Shown here: positions 26,609 to 36,885 of the stretch, piece by piece
Numbering within the stretch: position 1 is the stretch's first letter
Layout of the letters: every line of letters starts with the position of its first letter
Assembly: GCF_003007785.1 (NCBI RefSeq)
Contig: NZ_PXOH01000003.1
Coordinates: 62,001 to 126,000, forward strand
Length of the DNA stretch: 64,000 nucleotides
Source: Aphanothece hegewaldii CCALA 016
GTDB taxonomy: Bacteria > Cyanobacteriota > Cyanobacteriia > Cyanobacteriales > Microcystaceae
Direction of reading: 5' to 3'
The notes under the pieces: model-generated
What the model was told of the DNA's origin: nothing
Databases searched by the model: none
What the model saw: the letters and a program-made list of their open reading frames with translations, nothing else
Translations under genes and position numbers: made by a program

Positions 26609-27799
26609 ATGGCTAAAAAACAACCGCTCCGATCCTTGAACCAATTTATCTACGGCTGTAGCAGCATTGTTTTATGGGGGCTACTAGAAATGAGTATTGG
26701 CACGCCACCCGTGCTGAGTCAACATGGACTTCCTCGACTTGCTCCTGAACCCCCAATAACGCCAGATGCGCCGCCAACCTTTCAACCTCCCGATATTCCA
26801 CCAAGAACGATTACACCCCCTGTATATCAAGATGACTCCAAACAGTTTCAGTTATACCGTTTGGATATTGGGGATGTAGTGAGTGTTTCAGTTCCCGAAT
26901 TTCCTGAGTTTAGTGCCTCTAGTCCTATTGATCCTGAAGGTAATATTCAAATTCCCATACTCGGTAGAGTCGCCGTCAAAGGTTTAACCCTCGATGAAGT
27001 CGAAACAAAAGTTCGCTATGAACTCGGAAGACGATTTTTACGCACTGAACCCGATGTTGTTGCTGTTTTAACTTCTTCTCGTCCCGTTCAGCTAACCATT
27101 TTAGGGGAAGTGGCTAAACCAGGATTTTATACTGTCGCGCCCAATAGTGACTTAACTGTAGTGATTACTGGTGCAGGAGGAAGTACACCCAGAGCCGATC
27201 TCAGATCAGTCATTGTCCGTCGTCCTTTGGTTGATGGTACTGTATTAGAGGAAAAAGTAGATTTATATAATCCTTTGATTAAAGGAAAAAGTGTTCCAGA
27301 TTTTCGCGTACAAGGCGGTGATACGATCATTATTTCTCGCCTAGAGGTGGGACAAGACAACGACTACGATCGCTATTTAATTTCAAGAACGAGCCTAAAT
27401 CAGCCGACGATGACTGTTCGTGTTTTAGTGCCTTTGTTGCCTTCAGGAACAGCATTAAGAAATGTTACTCTTCCCAGTGGTAGTACTTTTCTTGATGTGA
27501 TTGCTTCCTTGCCAACAACCGATCGCTTACGAATTAATGTAACCGATGTATCCTTACTCCGTTTCGATCAAGAAAAACGAGGTGTAATCACACAAAGCGT
27601 TAATCCAGAAGCGGCTCTAAGAGGCGATGTCTCCCAAAATTTACCCTTAGAAGATCAAGACGTAATTATTGTAAGTCGGACACTTTTAGGTAAGGTGTTT
27701 GCGGCATTTAATATTATCACGCAACCCATTCGAGATGTTCGATCTTTTACAAATACGATTAACGATTTTGCGACTGGCAATTTTACCAGAGGAAATTGA
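26609..27799 (+). CDS. Polysaccharide export protein, SLBB/Wza-like
   Basis: 396 residues from ATG 26609; a GTG codon just upstream is less likely. A signal-like N-terminus is followed by a proline-rich linker (about 40-75), then the Poly_export domain (YRLDIGDVVSVSVPEFPEF, then PEGNIQIPILGRVAVKGLTLDEV) and two SLBB domains (PVQLTILGEVAKPGFYTV; later MTVRVLVPLLPSGTALRN). These proteins form the outer-membrane channel for EPS. It lies between the exosortase genes and the Wzc-like gene, as expected in a Wzy-dependent EPS locus. A second family member is encoded at 51183-52592. Confidence 0.93.
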   Translation: MAKKQPLRSLNQFIYGCSSIVLWGLLEMSIGTPPVLSQHGLPRLAPEPPITPDAPPTFQPPDIPPRTITPPVYQDDSKQFQLYRLDIGDVVSVSVPEFPEFSASSPIDPEGNIQIPILGRVAVKGLTLDEVETKVRYELGRRFLRTEPDVVAVLTSSRPVQLTILGEVAKPGFYTVAPNSDLTVVITGAGGSTPRADLRSVIVRRPLVDGTVLEEKVDLYNPLIKGKSVPDFRVQGGDTIIISRLEVGQDNDYDRYLISRTSLNQPTMTVRVLVPLLPSGTALRNVTLPSGSTFLDVIASLPTTDRLRINVTDVSLLRFDQEKRGVITQSVNPEAALRGDVSQNLPLEDQDVIIVSRTLLGKVFAAFNIITQPIRDVRSFTNTINDFATGNFTRGN

Positions 27800-27920
27800 T
27801 CACACGAATCTTTTCTCTCTTTCTAACACATTCATTGTTTACACTAGATAACAGAGTAGAATATTCCTTTTTTAAAGTAACCGTTAAAATAAGGGCATCT
27901 TGAAATAAGGCTTTGTACCT

Positions 27921-30137
27921 ATGGCGCCACCAATCATTAAACGATTTCTGATCTCACTTAATCAGTATAAGTTGCTGGGTCTATTGGCTTTTCTCTTATC
28001 GCTTGGAGGCGCGGTAGTCTTGGCGATCCAGCCCGATCCAGAAAAACCACCTAGAGTTTATAAAGCGATCGGACAATTAGCTTTTCAAACCCCGCCCCCC
28101 GCTTTTACCAGTACAGGAACTCAAATTCAAGAACAAGGCCGAACTATTGGCCGAGATATCCTTTTAGCGCCGAAAGTTCTCCTCAATGCGGCCGAAAAAT
28201 TACGGTTATCTCAAGAACGAATTCTCGAAATTAGAGATAAAAAATTAATTATCTCTTTCCCGACTGATCCTGAATCAACAGATGCCGAGCAACCGCAACA
28301 AGCTCAACAAGATAATCAACCTCAAGTGATTACTCTAGAATTTACCGATAGCACACCCGAAGGAGCGCAATTAATTCTAGAAACATTGATGAAGGAAATG
28401 GTAGATTATAGCCGTTTACTCAATGCGTCTCAATTACAAACCCGAATTAAAGCACTAAATGAACGATTAGGAACCGTACAAAAAGATCTCACAGGAGCAG
28501 AAGAAAAATTTTATCGATACATTAGTAAAGAAGGCTCAGAATTACTGGCTGTTCAAGATGGTAGTCTTTTTAGTGCTATTACCAGTAGTCAACAGCGACA
28601 AAGAGAAATTCGCCTCACTCTTCAAGAATTTGAAGGTCAGATTAATAGTCTGACTCGACAACTCGGACTTTCACCAAAACAAGCTTATACCTCATCGGCT
28701 TTAAGTGCCGATCCGATTATTGCTAATCTTAGAGCAAGAATTTTAGAAACTGAACTGCAATTAGAACGATTACAAAAAGATCTCCGCCCTGAACATCCAG
28801 CATTAGTTAAACTGATGAAGGATAAGCAGGTTAATGAAACCTTATTATCTCAACGCGCTGAAGAAGTAATCGGAAAAGATGGCATTTTTACGACTTTACC
28901 GAGTAAAATTCGCCAAGAAAGTAACCTCGATCCGACTCGTCAGGAACTCGCAGGCCAATTAATCGCTCTACAAACTCAAAAAGAAGGATTACTTAAACAA
29001 TTAGACTCTCTGGTTAATCAAGAGCGACAACTCCGTTTACAATATGAACGCTTCCCAGATAAACAGTTACAACAAGCTCGGTTAGTACAAGCAGTCGAAT
29101 TTCAACGGGTTATTTATCAAAATATTCTCACGGCTTTAGTCGATGCTCAAGCCGCAGAAGCAGAAACTGTTGGTAGTTTAACGATCGCTCAACAACCGAT
29201 CGCTAATGAAGTCATTTATCCGCCGAATCGTCGAAATCGTGTTTTGATTCTTCTAGCAGGTGCCGGGTTAGGTATTATCTCCGGAACGGGGTTAATTTTC
29301 TTACTAGCGGCTATTGATGATCGACTTCATACTACACAAGAATTACGAGAGGCTCTCGTTTCTCGTCAAATCTTGCTTTTAGGAGAACTCCCGAAAATTG
29401 GTCGAGAACGTAGCCCAATTCTAGCCGATGGTGAACCCGATTATTTAGCTTTTTATGAACGATTCCGGAGTAAAATACGGCGTTTAGGCACAGATAGTTC
29501 TAAAGTAGTGATTATTACGAGTATTACTAATGAAGAAGGGAAAACTTTAACGGCTTATAACTTGGCGATCGCTGCTTCTTTAGCCGGTAGACGAACACTC
29601 CTCATCGAAGCGGATCTACGTTCTCCATCCCAAGCGACTAATATTCAGGTTCTCCCCGATCCAGAAGCCCAAAAAGAACCCCTACTCTATTACGGCGCTC
29701 GCAGCAAATCAATCCGGTTAGCTCCTTCGATTGAAAACCTCTCAATCTTACCCAGCCCAGGACCACAAAGACAAGCCGCCGCTATTCTAGAATCTAGTGA
29801 ACTTCAACTTTTACTAAAAGATGCGCGGGGACGTTTTGATATGGTGGTGATCGATACGCCGTCTCTTTCTCGCTGTAATGATGCACTGTTGCTCGAACCG
29901 CTTACGGATGGTTTAATTATTGTCACTCAACCTGGGCTGACTCGTTCTAGCTTACTCAATGAAGCTCTCGATCAACTAGCCGAGGCCGAAGTGTCGATTT
30001 TAGGGGCTGTGATCAATAATGTTGATGATTTGGCAACTCCAGCAAACACCCCATCTGATGAAGACTTACAACCTCAATTAACACCTTTAGATCAATCTAC
30101 TTCAGCCCAGGAAGAAGAGGCTAAAGTTGAGGTATAG
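27921..30137 (+). CDS. Wzc/GumC-like polysaccharide co-polymerase with ATPase domain
   Basis: 738 residues. N-terminal span (LLGLLAFLLSLGGAVVLAI), Wzz domain, a long periplasmic coiled coil (about 150-400), second span (VLILLAGAGLGIISGTGLIF near 445) and a BY-kinase-like domain with Walker A' LLIEADLRSP and Walker B MVVIDTPS. The P-loop reads TNEEGKT rather than the usual GxGKS/T, and the last 50 residues (LATPANTPSDEDLQPQ...) lack any tyrosine, so the usual C-terminal Tyr cluster is absent. It controls chain length and gates the export channel; autokinase activity is doubtful. It lies 121 bp after the Wza-like gene. Confidence 0.93.
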   Translation: MAPPIIKRFLISLNQYKLLGLLAFLLSLGGAVVLAIQPDPEKPPRVYKAIGQLAFQTPPPAFTSTGTQIQEQGRTIGRDILLAPKVLLNAAEKLRLSQERILEIRDKKLIISFPTDPESTDAEQPQQAQQDNQPQVITLEFTDSTPEGAQLILETLMKEMVDYSRLLNASQLQTRIKALNERLGTVQKDLTGAEEKFYRYISKEGSELLAVQDGSLFSAITSSQQRQREIRLTLQEFEGQINSLTRQLGLSPKQAYTSSALSADPIIANLRARILETELQLERLQKDLRPEHPALVKLMKDKQVNETLLSQRAEEVIGKDGIFTTLPSKIRQESNLDPTRQELAGQLIALQTQKEGLLKQLDSLVNQERQLRLQYERFPDKQLQQARLVQAVEFQRVIYQNILTALVDAQAAEAETVGSLTIAQQPIANEVIYPPNRRNRVLILLAGAGLGIISGTGLIFLLAAIDDRLHTTQELREALVSRQILLLGELPKIGRERSPILADGEPDYLAFYERFRSKIRRLGTDSSKVVIITSITNEEGKTLTAYNLAIAASLAGRRTLLIEADLRSPSQATNIQVLPDPEAQKEPLLYYGARSKSIRLAPSIENLSILPSPGPQRQAAAILESSELQLLLKDARGRFDMVVIDTPSLSRCNDALLLEPLTDGLIIVTQPGLTRSSLLNEALDQLAEAEVSILGAVINNVDDLATPANTPSDEDLQPQLTPLDQSTSAQEEEAKVEV

Positions 30138-30160
30138 CTTGCGTTTAAGTGTGGTGAGGC

Positions 30161-31690
30161 TTACTGCATTCGATCGATGGTTCGATATTGAATCGCTTCA
30201 GCCACATGAGCACTTTTAATTTGAGCTTCGGCGGCTAAATCGGCGATCGTGCGAGCTACTTTTAAAATGCGATCCATTGCTCTAGCGGATAATCCTAGCT
30301 TACGAATGGCTCCTTCTAATAACTTCAGACTCATTTCATCGAGTTGACAATACTTACGCAAATGTAAGGTTTGCATTTGAGCATTACAACGGATGCGATC
30401 GTCATTTTGAAAACGCTGGTAGGTTCGTTCTCTAGCTTGTTGAACTCGTTCTCTAACGGCTTGTGATGGTTCTCCTGTGGTTTGTTGGGTCATTTCTTCG
30501 GGTTTGAGACGATGTACACAAACCTGTAAATCGATCCGATCCATCAAAGGGCCTGAAAGTTTTGCCCAGTATATTTCCCTTTGATGGGGGGAACAAGTAC
30601 AATTTTGGATAGAGTCCCCAAAATATCCACAAGGGCAAGGATTTGTACTAGCCACTAAGGTAAATTGGGCGGGAAAAGCCACAGATTGACGAGTCCGCGA
30701 AATAGTGACGTGTCCATCTTCTAAAGGCTGTCGAAGATATTCTAAAACATTGCGTTTAAACTCAGTGAGTTCGTCGAGAAACAATACGCCACGATGGGCT
30801 AAAGAGATTTCACCAGGACGCGGAAACCCTCCACCACCGACCAAAGCCGCCCCAGATGCGGAATGATGGGGACTGCGAAAGGGTCGTTCTTGAATGAGTG
30901 AGCCTCGATCTTTTAAGAGTCCTGCTACAGAATAGATTTGAGATACTTCTAAGGCTTCGGTAAATTCAAGGGCGGGGAGGATTCCGGGTAAACGACGAGC
31001 TAACATGGTTTTACCGCTTCCTGGTGGTCCGACGAATATAACGTTATGACCCCCTGCTGCTGCGATTTCTAGGGCGCGACGGGCATGATTTTGACCTTTG
31101 ATATCTTGTAAATCGGGTTGGGATAATTGCGATCGCGTTTGTTCTGTATTGACTTTAAACTCGATTGGGGCGTATCGAGAAGGGTCTCCCAAAAACTCCA
31201 CCACTTCTGCTAAATGTTTAAATCCATAGACAGAAATTTCCTTGACAATTGCCGCTTCTTGTGCATTGCCGAGGGGAACGACTAAGCCTTGAATGCCCAT
31301 TTTTTTGGCCGCAGCAGCGATCGGTAAAACTCCAGCAACGGGTCTTAAACTGCCGTCTAAGGAGAGTTCGCCTAAAAATAAAAAATCACCCAAAAGATGA
31401 GCTTCTACTTGTTCTGAAGCGGCTAGAATGCCAATAGAAATGGGTAAATCAAAGACTGGACCCTCTTTTCGTTGGTCGGCTGGTGTCAAGTTGATCACGA
31501 TTTTGCGGACGGGAAAGGCAAAACCCGAATTTTTTAAGGCTGCTTTGACTCGTTCTCGTGATTCTTGTACGGCTGTATCTGGTAAACCGACTAAGGTTAT
31601 TGAAGGAAGTCCGCCCGCCACATCGACTTCTACTCCCACTTTAACCGCATCAATCCCTAAAATGGAAGCACTCCAAACTCTAGCTAACAT
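30161..31690 (-). CDS. comM: YifB/ComM-family Mg-chelatase-like AAA ATPase
   Basis: 509 residues, full length. N-terminal Lon-like domain (VDVAGGLPSITLVGLPDTAVQESRERV), Walker A GPPGSGKTMLARRLPG near 222, Walker B GVLFLDEL, sensor regions, and a Cys-rich loop NPCPCGYFGDSIQNCTCSP typical of YifB. ComM is a hexameric branch-migration helicase that extends recombination during natural transformation. Convergent with the Wzc-like gene (23-bp gap) and divergent from the HIT gene. Confidence 0.95.
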   Translation of the reverse strand: MLARVWSASILGIDAVKVGVEVDVAGGLPSITLVGLPDTAVQESRERVKAALKNSGFAFPVRKIVINLTPADQRKEGPVFDLPISIGILAASEQVEAHLLGDFLFLGELSLDGSLRPVAGVLPIAAAAKKMGIQGLVVPLGNAQEAAIVKEISVYGFKHLAEVVEFLGDPSRYAPIEFKVNTEQTRSQLSQPDLQDIKGQNHARRALEIAAAGGHNVIFVGPPGSGKTMLARRLPGILPALEFTEALEVSQIYSVAGLLKDRGSLIQERPFRSPHHSASGAALVGGGGFPRPGEISLAHRGVLFLDELTEFKRNVLEYLRQPLEDGHVTISRTRQSVAFPAQFTLVASTNPCPCGYFGDSIQNCTCSPHQREIYWAKLSGPLMDRIDLQVCVHRLKPEEMTQQTTGEPSQAVRERVQQARERTYQRFQNDDRIRCNAQMQTLHLRKYCQLDEMSLKLLEGAIRKLGLSARAMDRILKVARTIADLAAEAQIKSAHVAEAIQYRTIDRMQ

Positions 31691-31794
31691 TTTTTTACAA
31701 ATTAAATAATCTCTTTTTTAGATTTTTAGATAATTTTTTTCCTCCGAAATTTTACGGATTTTTGGATGTAATGGAGCGCGTCGGATGATGATAG

Positions 31795-32172
<378 letters not shown>

Positions 32173-32319
32173 GCAATTAATTAATTTTGTTGATGTTAAT
32201 TTTGTTAAAGAGAAAGGGAATAATAAGATCGGGCTAGTCTAAATTAAGATCTCGCTTAAATGACCCATAGCCATAAACCTGCTCTTATAAAGTGCTTTTT
32301 TTTTGCTTGCTCCAAAACT

Positions 32320-32874
32320 ATGAATAAGCTGTTTGGCATTGTTTTTTTAGCCGTTGTCTCGTTTTCTTATCCCACGACACAAATTTTGGCGCAGTCAGAA
32401 TGTTTTATGCAGGGGAATGATGGGCGTAATATTGATTTGAGTCGTCTGTGTGGTGATGGACAAAACAACACGCAAACAAAGCCTCGTAATCCTAACTTTT
32501 TTTCTTTACCCATTAAACGTCGTATTGGCGGTACTCCAACCGTTGATGTAACTTTTAATGGTAAGCATCGCTACGAAATGCTATTCGATACAGGTGCAAG
32601 TTCTACAGTAATTACAGCCGATATGGCTGAGGCGATGGGGGTAAAAAAAGAAAGAGAAATCGCAGCTAGAACCGCAGGAGGGATCGTAACGGCTTATTTA
32701 GGGCGTATCACATCGCTAGAATCAGGAAATTTAGCACAAAAAAATCTGGTTATTGGAATTTCCGATCATATGGATGGTTTAGGTCTTCTCGGACAAGACT
32801 TTTTTGGCAATTATGATGTGACAATTAAGAAAGATGAAATTGTTTTACGTCCTCGCTCCGCATCAAAGAAATAA
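32320..32874 (+). CDS. Retropepsin-like aspartic protease, exported
   Basis: 184 residues from ATG 32320, chosen because it opens a signal peptide ending near QILAQS; a 20-codon longer start at 32260 is possible. The catalytic motif LFDTGASSTVI lies near residue 91, in a clan AA single-lobe fold ending with LLGQDFFGNYDVTIKKDEIVL. A homodimer is needed for activity. An N-terminal region with two Cys residues (ECFMQG, LCGDG) may form a disulfide. The substrate is unknown. Confidence 0.87.
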   Translation: MNKLFGIVFLAVVSFSYPTTQILAQSECFMQGNDGRNIDLSRLCGDGQNNTQTKPRNPNFFSLPIKRRIGGTPTVDVTFNGKHRYEMLFDTGASSTVITADMAEAMGVKKEREIAARTAGGIVTAYLGRITSLESGNLAQKNLVIGISDHMDGLGLLGQDFFGNYDVTIKKDEIVLRPRSASKK

Positions 32875-32957
32875 ACGAGCTACCGTTCTGTGTTAGTTTA
32901 GAGTGTTGGGATAAAAGCCTAGAAGTGAATTGAGCTACCGTTTTAGTTTAGATTATT

Positions 32958-35090
32958 ATGTCTACATTTTTATTAGAAGTTGGTACAGAAGAATTACCCG
33001 CAGATTTTGTCGATGACGCAATTAAGCAATGGAAAGAACGAATTACTAAAAGTCTAGACACAGAATTATTAAGCTACACTGCTATTGAATTTTACGGTAC
33101 GCCGCGTCGTTTGGCGGTTTTAATTAAAGATTTGCCCACCCAACAAAACGATCGAGAAGAAGAAATTAAAGGCCCACCTAAAAGCGCTGGGTTTAAAAAT
33201 GGCCACGCAACCCCCGCAGCCGAAGGATTTGCCCGCAAACAAGGAGTTAGTATATATGAACTAGAAGTTAGAGAGACAGACAAAGGAGAGTTTATCTTTG
33301 TCAGAAAAAAAATTCCAGGGAAAAAAACGGCTGAAATTTTACAAGAATTAATCCCACAATGGATCACTGGGTTAGAAGGAAGACGGTTTATGCGATGGGG
33401 TGATGGTGATCTACGTTTTCCACGCCCTATTCGTTGGTTAGTTACATTACTCGATGATACAGTTCTTCCCATTGAATTGATCAACGGCTCAACACAATTA
33501 AATAGCGATCGCATATCCTACGGTCATCGTATTCTATCGCCAAATCCGATCAAAATTCCTACAGCATCGACTTATTTAGAGCGTTTGCGTACAGTATTTG
33601 TTGAAGCCGATCGAGAAGCTCGTCATAACACCATTATCCAACAAATCGAAGAGACAGCGAAACAACTCGGCGGTGTGGCTGAAATTTCTCCTAGTTTACT
33701 CGAAGAAGTTATCAATTTAGTAGAATATCCGATCGCGGTTGCTGGAAAGTTTGATGCAGAATTTTTGGAATTACCACCAGAAGTGATTATTACTGTCATG
33801 GTGACACATCAGCGTTACTTTCCAGTCAAAACATCAGAAGGTTTACTGCCCAATTTTATTACTATTGCTAACGGCGATCCCAACAAAACGGATATCATTG
33901 CATCTGGGAATGAAAGAGTGATTCGCGCCCGTTTAGCAGATGCCCAATTTTTCTACAAAGCAGACTGTGACGAACATTTAGAAAGTTATTTACCACAACT
34001 GGAAAATGTTACCTTTCAAGAAGAATTAGGAACCATGCGCGATAAAGTCGATCGTATCATGGAAATTTCTCAACTAATCTGCGATCAATTAGAACTTGAT
34101 CCGAGTTTAAGAAGTGAAATTGAAAGTACCGCAATGTTGTGTAAAGCGGATCTCGTTACACAAATGGTGTACGAATTCCCCGAATTACAAGGTATTATGG
34201 GCAGAAAATACGCCCTCGTTAGTGGTGAAACCGAAAATGTCGCCCAAGGTATTTTTGATCATTATCTTCCTCGTGGGGCTGATGATGAAATGCCCCAAAC
34301 CTTGACAGGGCAAGTCGTTGGGTTAGCCGATCGTCTTGATACACTGGTTAGTATTTTTGGACTATTGATGATCCCAACTGGATCATCTGATCCCTTTGCT
34401 TTACGTCGGGCGGCGAATGGTGTTATTAATATTACTTGGAATGCTCAATTATCGATTGATTTAGTCCAAATTTTAGAGCAAAGTTCCGAAGATTTTGTGG
34501 TGGCGCATCCAAATAAAACCTCTCCTTTGTCGTTATTACAGCCGTTTTTTGTGCAACGGATTCAGACTTTATTGCAAGATGATCTTAAAATTGATTACGA
34601 TTTAGTTAAGGCTGTTTTGGGTGATAATGATCCTGAGTATACCGAACGCGCTTTACGAGATTTATTGGATGTCCGAGATCGCGCTTTATTCTTACAGGAA
34701 ATCCGCAATAATCATCAATTGGACGAGATTTACGAAACAATTAACAGATCTACTCGTTTAGCGGCTAAAGGAACCTTAGATACGCTAACTCTTGAGCCAA
34801 CATCGCTGATTAATCCTGATTTGTTTGAACAACCTTCCGAAAAAGCGTTTTATGAGGGTTTAATTGAATTATTGCCACAAACACAAGCAGCGCAAGCAGA
34901 GAGAGACTATCAACAATTGGTTAATGGTTTGAAAAATATTGCGCCCGTCGTAAGTCGATTTTTTGATGGTGAGCAAAGTGTTTTAGTGATGGCGGATGAT
35001 CCACAAATTCGGCAAAATCGTCTTAATCTTTTGGGTTTGTTGCGAAATCAGGCTAGAGTAATAGCGGATTTTGGGGCAATTGTCAAGTAA
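32958..35090 (+). CDS. glyS: Glycine-tRNA ligase beta subunit
   Basis: 710 residues, full length. N-terminal [15 protein letters not shown] is diagnostic; [20 protein letters not shown] and [10 protein letters not shown] follow; the HD region contains [21 protein letters not shown] and the C-terminal anticodon-binding part [10 protein letters not shown]. It pairs with GlyQ (elsewhere) to charge tRNA-Gly, as in other bacteria with the alpha2beta2 enzyme. Start ATG 32958, 83 bp after the retropepsin-like gene. Confidence 0.98.
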   Translation: MSTFLLEVGTEELPADFVDDAIKQWKERITKSLDTELLSYTAIEFYGTPRRLAVLIKDLPTQQNDREEEIKGPPKSAGFKNGHATPAAEGFARKQGVSIYELEVRETDKGEFIFVRKKIPGKKTAEILQELIPQWITGLEGRRFMRWGDGDLRFPRPIRWLVTLLDDTVLPIELINGSTQLNSDRISYGHRILSPNPIKIPTASTYLERLRTVFVEADREARHNTIIQQIEETAKQLGGVAEISPSLLEEVINLVEYPIAVAGKFDAEFLELPPEVIITVMVTHQRYFPVKTSEGLLPNFITIANGDPNKTDIIASGNERVIRARLADAQFFYKADCDEHLESYLPQLENVTFQEELGTMRDKVDRIMEISQLICDQLELDPSLRSEIESTAMLCKADLVTQMVYEFPELQGIMGRKYALVSGETENVAQGIFDHYLPRGADDEMPQTLTGQVVGLADRLDTLVSIFGLLMIPTGSSDPFALRRAANGVINITWNAQLSIDLVQILEQSSEDFVVAHPNKTSPLSLLQPFFVQRIQTLLQDDLKIDYDLVKAVLGDNDPEYTERALRDLLDVRDRALFLQEIRNNHQLDEIYETINRSTRLAAKGTLDTLTLEPTSLINPDLFEQPSEKAFYEGLIELLPQTQAAQAERDYQQLVNGLKNIAPVVSRFFDGEQSVLVMADDPQIRQNRLNLLGLLRNQARVIADFGAIVK

Positions 35091-35155
35091 AAAATATATT
35101 TTTACCATTTGGTAATCATTATCAACGGAGAAATTAACGATCGTTATTTCCTTTT

Positions 35156-35223
35156 TATAGCGGTTCTTAAAACAATAAAATATATTTGCAGGGTAGGAAG
35201 TCCCAAACCCCAAAAATTAAATT
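35156..35223. repeat. Partial copy of the TATAGCGGTT dispersed repeat
   Basis: TATAGCGGTTCTTAAAACAA at 35156 resembles the left end of the element at 21004, and GGGTAGGAAGTCCCAAACCC at 35191-35210 is the inverted form of the GTAGGGGTTTGG core. The right end is not clear, so the copy may be truncated or divergent. Confidence 0.5.
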
Positions 35224-35332
35224 TTAGGATTAATTATGAATATTTAATGATATAAAAATGATGTAAAAATGAAAATAATTAAGAAGAAAATTAGGTAAGA
35301 TATAGCAATAATGATTAATAATAATAATTTAG

Positions 35333-35908
35333 ATGCTAACTTCTGCCGAATTTTTAACAACCACATTTTTAGCTTTAGCTTTGTCTGCTGATGCAATGGC
35401 TGTATCGATGACCAGTGGCTTCATGATTCGCCATATTAAAGTTAATAAAGCTCTCAAAATTGCGCTATTCTTTGGGGTATTCCAAGCCATTATGCCTTTA
35501 ATTGGGTGGGCAGTTGGTCTAACTTTTCGGGAATTTATGACCAGTTTTGATCACTGGATCGCTTTTGTTTTATTAGGTTTGATTGGTAGCAAAATGATCT
35601 ATGAATCATTGCAAGAAGAGGAAGAAGATAAAAAATTTAACCCATTAGATAATTCCACACTTTTTGTTTTAGCCATTGCGACGAGTATTGATGCTTTAGC
35701 GGCGGGTTTAGGCTTATCAATGCTCAAAAGTTCGATTCTTTTAGCTTGTACTCTGATTGGGTTTATTACCTTTATACTATCTTTTGTTGCTGTTTTTTTA
35801 GGTCATCGATTCGGTGGTTTGTTTAATCAAAAAATCGAAATTTTGGGCGGACTCATTCTAATTATTATTGGTAGTAAGATTTTGTTTGAACATTTAATAT
35901 TTGGTTAA
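35333..35908 (+). CDS. MntP-family manganese/divalent-cation efflux pump
   Basis: 191 residues, six predicted membrane spans. The paired motifs ALALSADAMAVSM (span 1) and AIATSIDALAAGLGLS (span 4) hold the conserved Asp residues of the MntP family. An acidic loop (LQEEEEDKKFN) separates the halves. It probably exports Mn2+. It is a different family from the UPF0016 manganese exporter known in Synechocystis, so the exact role is inferred. No yybP-ykoY riboswitch was recognised upstream. Confidence 0.88.
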   Translation: MLTSAEFLTTTFLALALSADAMAVSMTSGFMIRHIKVNKALKIALFFGVFQAIMPLIGWAVGLTFREFMTSFDHWIAFVLLGLIGSKMIYESLQEEEEDKKFNPLDNSTLFVLAIATSIDALAAGLGLSMLKSSILLACTLIGFITFILSFVAVFLGHRFGGLFNQKIEILGGLILIIIGSKILFEHLIFG

Positions 35909-35940
35909 AAGCAATTTTTCTGTTTTGCGGATATTTTTGA

Positions 35941-35967
35941 ATACTATAGTCTGTAGACTCATAGTCT
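35941..35967 (+). promoter_or_regulatory. Controller-type operator (C-boxes) upstream of the RM regulator
   Basis: AGACT-CAT-AGTCT at 35955-35967 is a perfect inverted repeat containing GACTnnnAGTC, the classic box of RM controller proteins. An adjacent half-overlapping palindrome ATACTATAGT lies at 35941-35950. Both are 23-49 bp before the controller ATG at 35990. A copy of GAATACTATAGT also precedes the methylase gene. Autoregulation by the 83-residue controller is inferred. Confidence 0.75.
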
Positions 35968-35989
35968 CATTTTTGAGATATTTTTATGC

Positions 35990-36241
35990 ATGAAAGAAAT
36001 TAATAAAGTTATAGGCAGAGTTTTACTTCAGTCTAGAACTAAAGCAAAACTCTCTCAAGAAGAACTTGCTTATAGAGCAGGGATTCATCGTACTTATGTT
36101 AGTCAGATTGAGCGAGGGTTGAAATCACCAACCTTGTCAGTTCTATTTAAGATCTCGAAAGCTTTAAATACTACAGCTAGTAACTTAATCACTGAAGTAG
36201 AGTACGAGATAAATGACTTATATGATGAATCAGCAATTTAA
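35990..36241 (+). CDS. XRE-type controller protein of an RM system
   Basis: 83 residues, one helix-turn-helix: GRVLLQSRTKAKLSQEELAY, then RAGIHRTYVSQIERGLKSPT, then LSVLFKISKALNTTASNLI. Size and fold are those of C-proteins that time expression of restriction enzymes. ATG 35990 lacks a ribosome binding site, as is common for leaderless C genes. The endonuclease ATG lies 29 bp inside this gene, so the two are coupled. A GACTnnnAGTC operator sits just upstream. Confidence 0.9.
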   Translation: MKEINKVIGRVLLQSRTKAKLSQEELAYRAGIHRTYVSQIERGLKSPTLSVLFKISKALNTTASNLITEVEYEINDLYDESAI

Positions 36242-36881
36242 TATTTATTGTGGTTTTAGTGTGAATAGTCAGCATATTGAAACGGCGCTAAATCAAACAA
36301 ATAATATTTTAGAAACTCTTCCGTCAACTCTCTATAAGAGTATTGACTATAAAACCACAAGCTCAATAATTGGAGCAATTTGCTGTGAATCTATTGCAAA
36401 TGTAACTGGAGCTATTGTAAATCCTATTGAAAAAGGTCATCCTGATCTTATTCCAAAAGACGGTAAAAATTTATCAGAAGAATTACTAAGAAATTATCCT
36501 GTGGGTTTAGAAGTCAAATGTACTGTGGGAAACATCAAACAAGGAGCTAATTTAAGAGCAGGTCAAACCCGAATTAAATCATTAACTGGAATTACTTGGC
36601 AAGCGCATCACCGGGAAGTCAGAGAATTACTTGGATTAGTTTGGGATTTTGTAAAAGGTACTCATGAATTTAATTATCCTATGATTACGGCTGCATTTTA
36701 TTCTAACGATCTTGTTGTAGAAGACTGGGGCGAAATCAGTGGGACTGAAGGTAGAAATACTAAAGTGACTGGTATGAAAGTAAGCGGTAGAATCAAAATG
36801 GGTAAAGGTTGGATTGCCTTACTAAACAATGAAGAGTATATAAATGCCTATCAAAAAGCTTTAAAAATAAATATTAAGTAA
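36213..36881 (+). CDS. Type II restriction endonuclease (PD-(D/E)XK)
   Basis: 222 residues from ATG 36213; in-frame ATGs at 36222 and 36225 are alternatives. The active site is readable as GHPDLIP (Pro77-Asp78) followed 22 residues later by GLEVKCTV (Glu100, Lys102). The family and recognition site are not recognised. The gene overlaps the controller gene and is convergent with the adenine methylase, a usual C-R/M arrangement. The downstream half (TAAFYSNDLVVEDWGEISG) is beta-rich. Role inferred from motif plus context. Confidence 0.8.
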   Translation: MTYMMNQQFNIYCGFSVNSQHIETALNQTNNILETLPSTLYKSIDYKTTSSIIGAICCESIANVTGAIVNPIEKGHPDLIPKDGKNLSEELLRNYPVGLEVKCTVGNIKQGANLRAGQTRIKSLTGITWQAHHREVRELLGLVWDFVKGTHEFNYPMITAAFYSNDLVVEDWGEISGTEGRNTKVTGMKVSGRIKMGKGWIALLNNEEYINAYQKALKINIK

Positions 36882-36885
36882 AAAT

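Noticed and set aside
35240-35332. Manganese riboswitch upstream of the MntP-family gene
   Set aside because: The region is AT-rich with no recognisable yybP-ykoY core or terminator switch.
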